From positions 1,638,501 through 1,702,500 of the forward strand of contig RCSZ01000005.1 in the NCBI GenBank assembly GCA_014898425.1: a stretch of 64,000 bases of DNA, read 5' to 3'. A model generated the notes under the pieces. It searched no databases and was not told the origin of the DNA. It saw nothing but the letters and a program-made list of their open reading frames with translations. Position 1 is the first letter of the stretch. Each line of letters opens with the position of its first letter. This DNA is from Botryotinia globosa. Its lineage: Eukaryota > Ascomycota > Leotiomycetes > Helotiales > Sclerotiniaceae. Both the position numbers and the translations under genes were made by a program. Below are positions 25,601 to 37,764 of the stretch, in pieces.

Positions 25601-28600
25601 TTTTGAAAAAGGAGGGGAAAAGGGAGCTTTTGAGGGAGATAAGATGGGTATATATTGAAAGTATACAGGTTGAATAATAGAAAAAAAAGAACTTAAAAAG
25701 TTTATAGGAAATAAAGATTTATTAAAAGCTTTAATAGAAATCTTAGATTTTAAAAAGGGATAAGATATAAAAAAGCTTAAATCAAAAGTATTAATATTAT
25801 TATTTGAATAATATAATATAGTATAATTTAGGTATACTTTTTTATATAATATATTAATAGAATTAATTCTTTTTATATAACAAAGTTTTATATTTTTATT
25901 TATTCTTCGAAATACTCTCAAAATTTTCTATTTTAATAATAACTTTTTATAAGCTTTATATATATATATAGTTGTTAGTTTGTTATACTTTTATAAATCT
26001 ATAAATCTATAAATATTTTGTAAATTATTATATTTTAATAAATTAAAATTATATATTAATAAAAATGGAATTTCAGGTTTGAATTTTATAAAATGTTTAT
26101 AATCTTTTTCAAAATGATTGCGATCTTTGTATATAATATTGAAAAAAAAGATTTGCAAATATTAGATTTTTGTTTTGGAAATTTATCAATATTTAACCTC
26201 TCTATTTTTAATAATAATAAAAAATAATATTTAATAAATTTTAAAGTATAAAATATTTATTATTTAAATATATATAACAAAATAAAACTTACTATTATTT
26301 AAAAGAATATTGTAATAAATACAGTTTTTATATAAAAAGAATACTTTTAATTATAAAACAAGTATTTGTTCAAAAATATCAATATATTATTTTATTCGAA
26401 AGAAAATGGTAAGATTGTAATTAATATATTGAAGATAAAATAGTTTTGTTTTGTTATTATATTATATCTTTGTTTTATAAATAAAAAAAGAGGTATAGAT
26501 CTTTATTTATATATATATATATTATAATCCAAAACCAATCGAATTCTTTAAAATTTGCAAAATCCTAGAAATCTATTGGAGTATAGCAATTGTATTCCAA
26601 ATGATTTTATATTTATATATTTACAAATATTCAAAATTTCTAAATAAAAATAATATCGATTTATTAAAGATTAGAAATCACAAGAATTATTATATATATA
26701 AAAATATTTCTATTAATATTAGTTCAATAAATCTGAAAATTATATTATTTAAATAATTAAATATAGATTTTATTATAAAATTCAAAATATTATATCAATA
26801 TTAATAGAAATTTTGTTTTATTTCCAAAATATTTGGTTTATTAAAATTAAATATTAAAAGCATTTTATTCTTTTTTTTTTCAGAGTTCTTAATAATAAAA
26901 GAATAGGCATCTAAATCACAATTACAAAAACTTCAAATTATTTCTAAATTGAAACTTAACTAAATATAAAAAGAATTTTTATTTATTTATTTATATATAA
27001 TAATAATCTTATTATATTTACATTTAAGAATAAATATTATAACTACAAAAATATTGAATATTTTGATTTTTTATAAATTCAATAATCAAATTGATTGCCT
27101 TATATTAAATCTCCTTTACTTTCTAAATAACTTTAAATTTATTTTTGATAGAAAAATAAATACTATTATTCTATCATTATAATATGATGAAACATTTATT
27201 ATAATTAATCTCAAATAATTTATAATAATTAATATATTAAATAAATATAATACAATTGATATCAATAGAATCTATATATCTTTCTATTTCATTATTATAA
27301 TAAATATAAAAAAGAATTTATTTATATTATACCGAAGTATAATATCCTCAATAATTAGAATTATATCAAAAAATAATATACTTTCTCTTTATAAATTGAA
27401 AAGAATTATTGATATTAAAAAGTATAAGACGATGAATTATTTAACAAATAAAACAATTCAAATAATTCTATTAATATATTTATTGATTTTATAATTAAAG
27501 GATTTAATATAAATTAAAAGTTTTTTAATTTTAATATATATTTTATTAATACTAAAAACTTTATTTATTATTATTACTCTATTATTTAGATTTAAAAATA
27601 AAATAAGAATTTTTATAATAGTATAATTAAATTAAATCTTGAAAATAATTAAAAATATAATATTTAATGTTTATAGAATTATTTATTGATTATATTTATT
27701 AAAAAATCAATTATAAATATTATTATTTATTAAGATAAAAGTTTAGTTTATTATTATACATATTATATTCAAAATATCAATTAAAAAATGATTTTTGATA
27801 ATTTCTATAACTCTTTATTATAAAAAAAAATAGAGGATTGATTGAACAAAATAAAAGATTTGTATTTCATAAATAATCTCTGCTTTTAATATTGAATATA
27901 AATTGAAATAATATTTCTATTCAATATAAAATTATAAAAAGGTTTTTTAAATAATACAATTCGGGATTGATTAAATATCACATTTTTTTTGAAATCTTTG
28001 ATATTATCAAATTTCATTGTTTTTATAAAGGTTTTAAAATTAACAATAGATATAATATAAATAAAAAATTAAATATAAATATTAAGGAATATAAAAGAAA
28101 CAATAATATTTATAAAAATTATAATAATTATAATATTAATAACTAAATCTATAAATTCCTTTATAAATTCTATATTAGGGATATTTGTATAAAAAATCAC
28201 AAAAAAATCAAATAGAATTATAAGATCTATAATAATTATATATTTATTCTTAATATTATATTTGAAAATATTGAATTACTTTTGAATAATATCCCATATA
28301 TTCAAAATAATATTGAAATTATTTTAATTGTAATAATTAATATCAAAAAATATAAACAAATAAATATTTATTCTATTCTTGTATTTTTTATTTATATATT
28401 TGATATTGATATTGATTAAGGATTATAAAACTTTTAGATATATAAAATTAAAGTTTTGTAATTGAAAGAGATATTCCAAAATTTTAAATTTATTATTTAA
28501 TAATATTATTATAAAAATAGTTATCGAATCAAATAAAAAAGTTTAAAGAAATGTAAAAAGTATTTTTATAAACTTAAAAATTAAAATTCCGAAAATATCT

Positions 28601-28625
28601 CAATTTTTGATTGTTATATCGAGTA
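22669..28625 (-). mobile_element. Tad-like LINE, copy E (internally deleted, carries nested transposon)
   Basis: Reverse orientation, tail at about 22669-22690, 5' end at about 28590-28625 (CTCAATTTTTGATTGTT). It starts within ~10 bp of the 5' end of copy D, so D and E are also head-to-tail. Without the 2.04-kb nested transposon it is only ~3.9 kb. Comparison with copy F places a ~2.1-kb deletion near 26490: sequence matching about 31700 in F joins directly to sequence matching about 33830. The lost part covers most of the RT-linker region. Confidence 0.65.
24091..26129. mobile_element. Tc1/mariner-type (Fot1/pogo-like) transposon, RIP-degraded
   Basis: A 2,039-bp segment with ~47-bp inverted termini (24091-24137 and 26083-26129) beginning CAAAGRTCGCAATCATTTTG. 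The two ends differ at four positions, all G versus A. TA lies at both flanks (24089-24090 and 26130-26131). The surrounding LINE sequence matches copy F continuously when the segment is removed. Size, long TIRs and TA duplication fit the Fot1/pogo group of fungal Tc1/mariner elements. The longest frame inside (25475-25921, -) shows no DDE motif I can defend, so the transposase is dead. Confidence 0.75.
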
Positions 28626-29886
28626 TTCAAATTATAAAAAGATTGAAGAATAATTTGTATAATTGTATAATAGTAATAATAATTTTGAAGATTATAAAAA
28701 AAAGGATAAGTTTTATAAAAGGGAAAAGAATATTGTAAAATAATATATAAAATAAAGAAAAGTTTATTAATATTGAAAAAAATAAAAATGAATAAAAATA
28801 TAAGTTTTTTAATTACAATACTAAAATGAATAAACTACTCAAAATCTTTGAAATATATAACTATTGACAAAAACACTTTAAAATATTAGTATTTTAAATT
28901 CTATTTTTAAAAAAAGATTTGAAAATTTATATTGAAGAGTTTTGAAAGATAATATAATAATTTGAATCAAAAAAATCTATAATATTTATATTTATTGAAT
29001 TTTTATATCAATTATAAAAACAAACAAATAGAATATTAATTATATTTATATTGATCTTTATATTCATTTGTTTTTTATTCATTGAATATTAATATGATAT
29101 AATATGATTTTATAAATTCTTTATTTTCAATAAATTAATATTTTGACAAAATCTTCAAATTAGTTTTGATATTAAATATAATAAAAATAATAAGAAATAA
29201 ATTTGGTTTCTAAACCCTGTTAAATAATATTCAATTATTCACAATTTCAAAAGATATAAATTTTATAAACCAAAAAAGAAAAATACAAACTAGAAAAATA
29301 TATTTTATTTTTATTAGAATATATCAAAGTTTTTATTCCTTAAGATTTTCAATATATCAATTTTGAATATAAATCTTTAAAAAGAATAAATATTATTAAG
29401 TTTATTTTCAAATTCAATAAATAAATAATTTGATTATATTATATTATAAATTAAATAATAATTTTCATAATTTAAAATAACAAAATGATTTCTCAATATT
29501 TAATAAAATAAAGTTTATTTAAAATATCCATTATATTCTTTATTTATAAACTTAACATCTATTTATAAAAATCTTTAATATATCTATTAAATTATTTATT
29601 AATATTTTGATAACTAAGAGATATTTTGAAAACTAATATATATATATATATATATATATTTTATAATTTTATATTCTGAAAATATATTATTATATAATCA
29701 TATAATATTATCTTTTATTAAATTGATTTTTGATAATAAAAAGTAAAATCAAATAGAAATGTATAGAAGATTATTATTGAATTGATTGAATTTAATTGAT
29801 TATAGATTTTTATTATTATATAAAATGATTTTATAAGATTTAATTTAAATCAATTATATTTATAAATATAAAATATATTAGAATTT
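28626..29886. other. AT-rich spacer between LINE copies E and F
   Basis: No gene and no clear match to the other repeats in this window. It includes a (TA)n run at about 29637-29660. It ends in the left target-site duplication of copy F. Confidence 0.5.
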
Positions 29887-29900
29887 CAAAACAGATTATA
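29887..29900 (+). repeat. Target-site duplication CAAAACAGATTATA (left)
   Basis: A perfect 14-bp direct repeat with 35997-36010, exactly flanking LINE copy F. Confidence 0.8.
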
Positions 29901-32900
29901 GTAGTAGTAGTAGTATTTATTAATGTCCATCGAGCCGGCTTAAAACTAACCCTGGGAATCTCTCGAAGGGTATAGGGATATATTAAGCTATAAATTTATT
30001 TAATATTTTAAAAAATAATTTATATATATAAGAATCAAAGTTTATTTGAATAATTCCTTTTTTATTAATTGAAATGGGATTAATAATATTTTTAGAATTT
30101 TAAAGAGTTAAATATAATTTTTTAGAAATAAATAAATATAGGTTATAAAGATATATATTTATAAGATATATAAATATTGAATAATATTTTTATTGTATTT
30201 TTTAGTTATTGTTTAAATTAGATAAGAGAAAAGTAGGGTTCGATTAAAAAGAAAGAAAGAGAAAAAAAGAAAAAGGGAAAGAAGTAATTAAATGTTTTTA
30301 ATAGGAGTAAATATTAATATAGAATTGAATGATTTTAAAGAATTTGATTAATATTAATGATTGTAATATTAAAAATAAAAGATAATTAAAGTTTTTTATT
30401 GTTAATAAAAATGGAAATAAAAATAATTATTTAAATTATTTTTTGAAATAAGTTAGCGATTTATAATATAATATTAAGTATTTAGGAATTTTTTGATAAT
30501 TATAAAAATATTCTAAGTTAGTATTTTGATATTGAAACTTTTTATAGTATTATATGAAATCTTTGTATTTTGTATGTATAGTTAGGATATAGTATAGTGT
30601 TTTTTTTGATAGATTTAATTTTGGAGAAAGTTTAATTGTATAGGTAAGATTTTATTTGTTATAAATATTTGAAAAAATAGGTTATTGTTTTGTTTATTAG
30701 AATTGCTTTATTTGATTGTAGAGCTTTTTGATAATAGTTTTTATTTTATTGATAGTAAGTATTAAAGCAGGTTTTAGATCTCAAATGGGTTTATAGGTTT
30801 CAAGATTGGTGAGTTTGTTAATAGTTTTATTTTCTTCAATATTTATATATTTAAGGGATTAACAAATTCTAATATCAAAAATCTATATAATATTTTAATA
30901 AGTATAAAAGGTTTATTAAAAAAAGTTGGATATGTTATTATGTAAGTATTAGATTATTAAGATATTATTGATGTAGAGCTATAAATATTATTTATTAAAT
31001 AAAAGGGTTTTTAAAATATATTTGAGATTTATATAGATTTTAATTGTTTTTGAATTAAAGATATATAAGATATTATTGATTAAACTCAAATTAATAACAA
31101 TTTATTTTTTATTTTGATATATTATATATTTATATTTAATGAATTTTTTTCTATTAATAATTTGTTTAAAGTTATTTGAAAAGATTAAGATTTTATTAGG
31201 AGGGAGGTGAGATTATTATTTTTTGAAATTAATAGCTGTTGTTTTTTTATTAATGTTTTTTATTAGGTTTATTTGATATTTTAAAGAGAAATGTAAAGGT
31301 TATAGTGTGGAATGTGTGATGTTAGGAAGGATTGTTTTTAAATATTGAATTTTGGTTTTAGGTTTTTGTTATTGATTAATATTTTTGTTTTTAATAATAA
31401 ATGAAAATATAATTTGGTAGATTATAAGATAGGAAATATTCATTAATTGAATATATATAATGAAATAAAATTTGACTTTGTTTAATATTATATTAATAAA
31501 TAGAATACCTATATTTTTAAAAAGAATAGTTATTAAAATGATTTTCTAAATTAAAAATATATTTTTGAATATTAAAATGAATATTCATTCTAATAGGTTG
31601 ATATATTAGTTTATTTGAAAGGAGATAATAAGATTATAAATAATATATTGGATATAAGATAGTTTTATTTTGTTATTGAATTATATTTTGATTTTGTATA
31701 TAAAAAAAGGGATAATATAAATAATAATAATTTTATATAAAATTGAGATTAAAGAATTATTAATTATTTTTATAAAATTATAGATATAATATATTATTAT
31801 TTAAATTTTAATAATTTTTATAATTATATATTTTTTAAAAAAAAAGTTTTTTATTAAATTAGATTTTAAATTATTTTAGAATAGATTATATTTCATTTTC
31901 GATTATAATAATTAATATAATAATAAGCTTTTTATTAATAATATAGGAAGGAATATAATCTTTTTTTTTTTTAATAAGGTAGATTATTTCGAATTTTTTG
32001 GGGGCAAAAGTAATTTTATTATTATTGTTTTATTTGAGAATTTTTTTTATATTGTTTGTTAGAATAAAAATATTAATATTTAGGGATTGAAAGGTTTAAT
32101 ATAAATAAAGATTATTAGTATATTTGAAATATAATTTTATATTCTATAATATAAATTCAGTTAGATATAATATATATAAAATTGAAGAAAGAAAGGAATC
32201 TTATAGTATTCTATATATAATTCTATAATTAAATATAATTAAATTTTTTAGATAGATTTAAATATATTAATTGATAAGGAAGGAATCGATTAGTTTTAAA
32301 AGAACTAGAGATTAGTTTTATTTAATTATTTTTTTCAATAGTTTTTGTTTTAGAAATATATCAAAAACATTTTAGATATTTATAGTAATTATAATAACTT
32401 TTAGTTTTTGGGAAAAAGCAATCTTTATATTATATATGAAATAAATAATTAGATTTATAATAGCTTTTTTAGAAAAAGCTTTTTTATATTGTAGATTGAA
32501 AATATTATTAATTAATATAATTTATATTAGATAATAGATTATAATTCTCTTTAGATTTTTAGAGATATAAGAGATGAATATAATTAATTGTTAGAAATAG
32601 ATAAAGAATCTATTCTTTTTATCAATCTTGGATAATATAATTATTTCAATAAGTTTTTAGATTTGCAAAATAAAATTAAATATTAAATATTAGTTGTATA
32701 ATTTGTATAAAATATTATCAATTATTAGTTAATAGATTTTGAATATTTGTATTATAATATAATCGATATTTAATAAGGTATTAAAGATTCTAATAGTATT
32801 ATATTCAATCTTTTTTATTAAAATAGATTAGAATTATTTTAAAATGTTTGATTTATTTTAATTTTTAAAGGGGTTGTATTTAAAATCATCAAAAACATTG

Positions 32901-35900
32901 AAATGATTAAGAATTTTTTTATATAAAATCTTAGTTTTTTTTATAATATTTTTAATAAGATTTTTATTGATAAATAATAGGGGCAATTTTAAATTAGATT
33001 TTAATTTATATTAATTGATAATTTTATAGAGTTTTTTATTATTTTTGATTTTGTTTATAATATTCTTTTAATAGTTGTATTTTGCTTGTTAAATTACTTT
33101 ATAAAAGGTTTGAGTTGTTTGAGGGATATCCTTGCTTGAAGTATTGTATTTGTGGAGATAATTTTGATATATTTTTTTGTATTTGGGGATTTATTATAAT
33201 ATAGCTTTATTATTTTTTTTGTTAGATTTATTAATTGTGTAGATAGTGGTATTCATTATTATTGTGAAATCTGTTATATATATTTTGATTGTTATTTCGT
33301 TTGTAAGGGAAAGGGGATTGGAAAAGTGGGTTATGCTAATATATATTAGATTAAAGAGTTTTCTTAATTTTATCTCTGGGATTTTGTAGTAGTATTGTTT
33401 TAATAAGATTATATTCTGTTTTGGAATGATAGTGATTTATATTTTATAATTTGAGTTATTGTATATATTTTTTTTAATAATAATTTCAATGAAAGGAATA
33501 TTTGAGAAGGTGAGATTAATAATATAATTAGCTTTATATATAGGTTTATTAGAGATATTAATGAAATCTATATTATTGTTATTAAATTAATATATTAAAT
33601 TCGAGTTTTTATATTTAGATTATATTCTTAATTCAAATATATAATATTAGATGTTGAAATTGCTTTTTGTTAAATATTGAGATAATAGGATTAGGTGGGA
33701 TATATAATCAATTGTTTTGTTATTATCTAATTGATAATATAGATTGAATATAATATTTCTATTTATATTGATTTAGAGAAGATTTCTATTATATATAAAG
33801 TGGTATTATTATATATATAAATTAATATTTTTGTATATATATATTATAATCTGAAGGTAATCTAGTTTTTCAAGATTTTTTAGATTCTAGGAATTTATTA
33901 GAGTATAGTAGTTGTAGTTTGGATAGTTTTGAGTTTATATATTAATAATTGTTTAAAGTTTCTAAATATATATAATATCGATTTATTGGGTATTGAAGAT
34001 TATAAGAATTATTATATATATAGAAATATTTCTATTAATATTAGTTTAATAAATTTGAAGATTGTATTGTTGGATTTATCAATTATAAATTCTATTATAA
34101 GATTTGTTATATTATACTAATATTAATAAAATGTTTTTTCAAAATCAAATATATTAAATTTATCAAAGTTTTATATATAACAAAAAATATTCTTATTCTT
34201 TTCTTTATTTGTTTTTGAATATAATTTAGGAACTTTTATTTAAAAAAGAATAAATATTTAGATTATAATTGTAAAAACTTATATTTGAATTATAATTATA
34301 AAAGTTTATATCTGATTTTGAATTAGAATTTGATTAATAATAAAAATGAATCCAATTTATTTATATTAAATAATAATAGTATTATATTTATATTTGTTGA
34401 TAAGTTTTGCAATTATAATTATAGGAATATTAGATATCTCTATTTTAAGGATTTCAATAAATATATTAACTACTTTATATTAAATCTTTCCCACTTTCTA
34501 AATAACTTTGAACTTATTTTTAATAGGAAATATTATAACATTATTCTTATATTAAAAAACAACAGAATATTTATTATATCTAGTCTCGAATAAATTATAA
34601 CAATTAATATATTTGAATAATATTATATAATTAATACCTACTAATCCCTTATATATATCTATTCGATAATCATAATAAATATAAAAAGAGAATTAATTAT
34701 ATCTAAAAAAAAAACAATATTCTTAATAGCCTGAATTATATCGAATCACAATATACTTCTTTTCAATTAATCTAAAAAGATTACTAATATTAAAAAAAAT
34801 GAAAAAACAAATTATTTCAATAAATAAAATGATTTAAATAATTCTATTAAAATATTCATTAATTTTATAACTAAAGGATTTGATAACAATTAAATACTTC
34901 TTTATTTATATAAAAACTTTATTAAGAATAAGAACCTTATCTATTACAATTACTTTATTGTTCAGATTTATAAAGGAAATAGAGATTTCTATAACTATAT
35001 AATTATATTAGATTTTTGAGATAATCAAAGATATAGTATTTAATATTTGTAATACTTTTTATTGATTATATTTATTATAAAATAAATTATAAATATTATT
35101 AATTATAGAAGTAATAATCTAATTTATAATTGTAAATGAAATTATTAGGATATTAATTAAAAAGAGATTTTCAATAATTTTCATAAAATATTATTGAAAA
35201 GTAAAGATAGAAGATTAATTGAATAAAACTAAAGGCTTATATTTAATAAGCAATCTTCAATTCTAATATTAGATATAATTCAAAACAAAACTTTTTTCTA
35301 ATATAAAGTTATAAAAGGTTTTCTTGAATTATATATTTCTAGATTTAAAAAATATATTATTTCTAATATTATTTATATTATCGAATTTGATTACCTTTAT
35401 AAAGGTTTTAAGATTGATAATAGATATAATATAAATAGAAAATTAAATACAGGTATTGAAAGATATAAATAAAGTAATAATATTAATAAAAACAATAGTA
35501 ATTATAAAATTAATTATAAAGCTAATAAGTTTCTTTATAAAAGTTACATTAGATATATTTGTATAAAATATTATAAAGGTATTAAATAGTATTACAAGAT
35601 TTGTAATAATTATGTATTTGCTTTTTATATTATATTCAAAAGTATCAAATTACTTTTTAATAGTATTTAATATATTTGAAATGATATTTTGATTATAATA
35701 ATTAACTTCAAAAAAGAGGAAATATTTGAATATTTATTCTACTTCTTTTTCTTTTAATTATATAAAATTGGTTGAAATTGAATGGGGATTGTAAGTCTGA
35801 TAAATATATAAATCTAAGATTTAATAGTTGTAAGGAGCGATTTGATATTATAAATCTATTACCCAATAATATTATTATAAAAATAATTATTAGATTAGAT

Positions 35901-35996
35901 AAAAGGGTTTATAAAGAATATAAAGAGTTAATTCTGTATAATAAAATCGAAAATATGAAGATACCTCGATTTTGAGATGTTGTGTCGATCTATTGT
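29901..35996 (-). mobile_element. Tad-like LINE, copy F (full length, best delimited)
   Basis: A 6,096-bp copy with both ends fixed by a perfect 14-bp duplication. The tail is (TAG)n on + at 29901-29914, and the 3' block is well preserved (GAGCCGGCTTAAAACTAACC, then CTCTCGAAGGGTATAGGG, about 29931-29970). The 5' end reads GATGTTGTGTCGATCTATTGT on + (35978-35996). The variable duplication length compared with copies B and C suits target-primed reverse transcription. About 30500-33500 retains G but has lost nearly all C on +, whereas about 34130-34800 is the opposite. Confidence 0.8.
32790..33590 (-). pseudogene. LINE ORF2 remnant (endonuclease-RT linker), copy F
   Basis: The - strand reads NIPFIEIIIKKNIYNN, YKI-stop-ITIIPKQN, ILLKQYYYKIPEIKLRKLF, then KYKKIYQNYLHKYNTSS and LYKI-x-N-stop-YKLKSN. 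This is the best preserved version. It resembles fungal Tad-type ORF2, where an 'ITIIP' strand is followed by a 'P-E-x-x-L-x-K' segment and later by a 'Y-L-x-x-x-Y' block. The strand is fixed because only this orientation gives the same peptide order in copies B, C and F. Confidence 0.6.
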
Positions 35997-36010
35997 CAAA
36001 ACAGATTATA
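35997..36010 (+). repeat. Target-site duplication CAAAACAGATTATA (right)
   Basis: The right partner of 29887-29900, with no mismatch. Confidence 0.8.
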
Positions 36011-36119
36011 TAAATCTAGAAAACTCTTTAAAGAAAATTTAAAAAAATAAGTAATTTTATTTTAATTCAATCTAACTTTTTTCAATAGATTTTAATTTAA
36101 TTTCTATTATATAATACTA

Positions 36120-36579
36120 GAGCACTTCTATTTGATCGATAGTCATTTTGCATTAAAACTCATCATTTAAATATATTTAGTTTTAAAGAAAATTGTATAT
36201 TTATTTTTGAAATAATTATATCAATTTCCCTATTTTTATATTTTCTTTTATAAAAACAATTTATTTTATTTTTAGAAATTTAATATAATATAAAATATTC
36301 ATTTAATATTCTAAAAATCTAATATAATAGAAATTATAATTAAAATAAGTGAATTTTCAAGAACTTTTTAATGAATTATCTTTAAAAATGTATATTATAC
36401 CTATTAATTTTTTTCAAAAAAAAGGAAAATCTTATTATAAATATTATTTATATATAAATAATTAAATTATTGAATTTATTCTAAAAAAAACTATTCAAAA
36501 GAATAATAATTTCGTTTTTAAAAAGCAAGAAAATAATGTATTTAGATGTATTTTTGAGATCGATCAAATAGAAGTATAC
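36120..36579. mobile_element. ~460-bp TIR element (MITE-like)
   Basis: The ends carry an inverted repeat with the core CTTCTATTTGATCGAT (36125-36140 and the complement at 36559-36574), preceded by GAGCA on one side and GTATA on the other, and followed by a weaker match for ~30 bp. The interior is AT-rich and non-coding. The target duplication could not be fixed (possibly TA). Size and lack of coding suggest a non-autonomous DNA transposon. Confidence 0.55.
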
Positions 36580-36866
36580 AATTACTATATATATTTAAAA
36601 AAAAATTAATTTGAATTAATTCAATCTTTTATTATTATTATAATATAAATTGTTAATAATATAAAATTTAAAAAAATTCTTTTTTTATAAAGTATAGATT
36701 GTAGTTTTAATTATTTAATATTAATATTTTATATTATAAAAAAAAATCTGAATATTTTTAATTATTTATAAAATCAACTAATATTGGAATATTATATTAA
36801 TTAAATTAAATAATAATATTTTTAAATTAAAATTGAATATAATTTTATTAATTAGATAACTCTTAA
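36580..36866. other. AT-rich spacer, nothing recognised
   Basis: Very AT-rich sequence between the TIR element and the minisatellite palindrome, without an open frame or repeat that I could place. Confidence 0.4.
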
Positions 36867-37731
36867 TATATTATAGGATTTAAAATAGGATTTATAATTG
36901 AAAATCAATTGGGTTAAAAAATATATATAAAAATAATAAAATTCAAAATTTAAAAGAAAAATCCGAAAATTAATAAATTTAAAGTGAAAAACTAATAAAA
37001 TGAAATTGAATAATATTTTAACATTTTATAAATTGAAAGGGTTTTAATGATGAGAATTTTATATCAATAAATTGTAATTAATAAATGAAACAATTGATGA
37101 AAAAATAAATTCAAAAGATTAAAGATTTCAAGATTTTAAAGAATTGAATAAATCTTTTTAATTAATTTGGAAGTTTGGGATTTGTGATAAGAGAGATAAG
37201 GAATTAGAAAGAGGAAGAGGAGGGAGGGGATTAGAAAGAGGGATATTGGATTTATTAGATTTATTAGATTTATTAGATTCATTAGATTTATTAGATTTAT
37301 TAGATTTATTAGATTTATTAGATTTATTAGATTTATTAGATTTATTAGATTTATTAGATTTATTAGATTTATTAGATTTATTAGATTTATTAGATTTATT
37401 AGATTTATTAGATTTATTAGATTTATTAGATGAAAAGAAAAAGAAAGGATAGAATAAAAAAAAGAATTAGAAAGAAAATAGAAGAAAATAAAAAGACAAG
37501 AATTAAAAAAAAGAATTAGAAAGAAAATAAATTAAAAAGAATTAAAAGAAAGAATTAGAAAGAAATTTTAAAAAAAGAATTAGGAAAAAACTTCGAAGAA
37601 AGTTAGAAAAGAATTAAAAAGAGAATTTTAAAAAGATTTCTAAAAATTTCAAAATTTATAAGATTTTAAGATTTTAAAGTTTGATTATATTTTAAATATT
37701 TCTATATAAATTAGAAGTTCAAGGTTAATGA

Positions 37732-37762
<31 letters not shown>
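36867..37762 (+). mobile_element. 0.84-kb minisatellite-bearing element, copy 2 (left palindrome arm)
   Basis: Same order as the copy at 21139: a start resembling ATAGGATTTAAAATAGGATTTATAA, a purine-rich stretch, a (TTAGATTTA)n array, AAAGAATTAGAA repeats, a GATTTTAAGATTTTAAAGTTTGATT block and an (ATT)n tract at 37735-37762. It lies tail-to-tail with the inverted copy 3. The apparent ORFs inside (37246-37452 +) are translations of the 9-mer array. Confidence 0.65.
37248..37431 (+). repeat. Minisatellite (TTAGATTTA)n, about 20 units
   Basis: A near-perfect 9-bp array with one variant unit (GATTCATTA, about 37274). Because 9 is a multiple of 3, every frame stays open; one reads as repeated Leu-Asp-Leu. 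No codon signal points to real coding. Confidence 0.9.
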
Positions 37763-37764
<2 letters not shown>

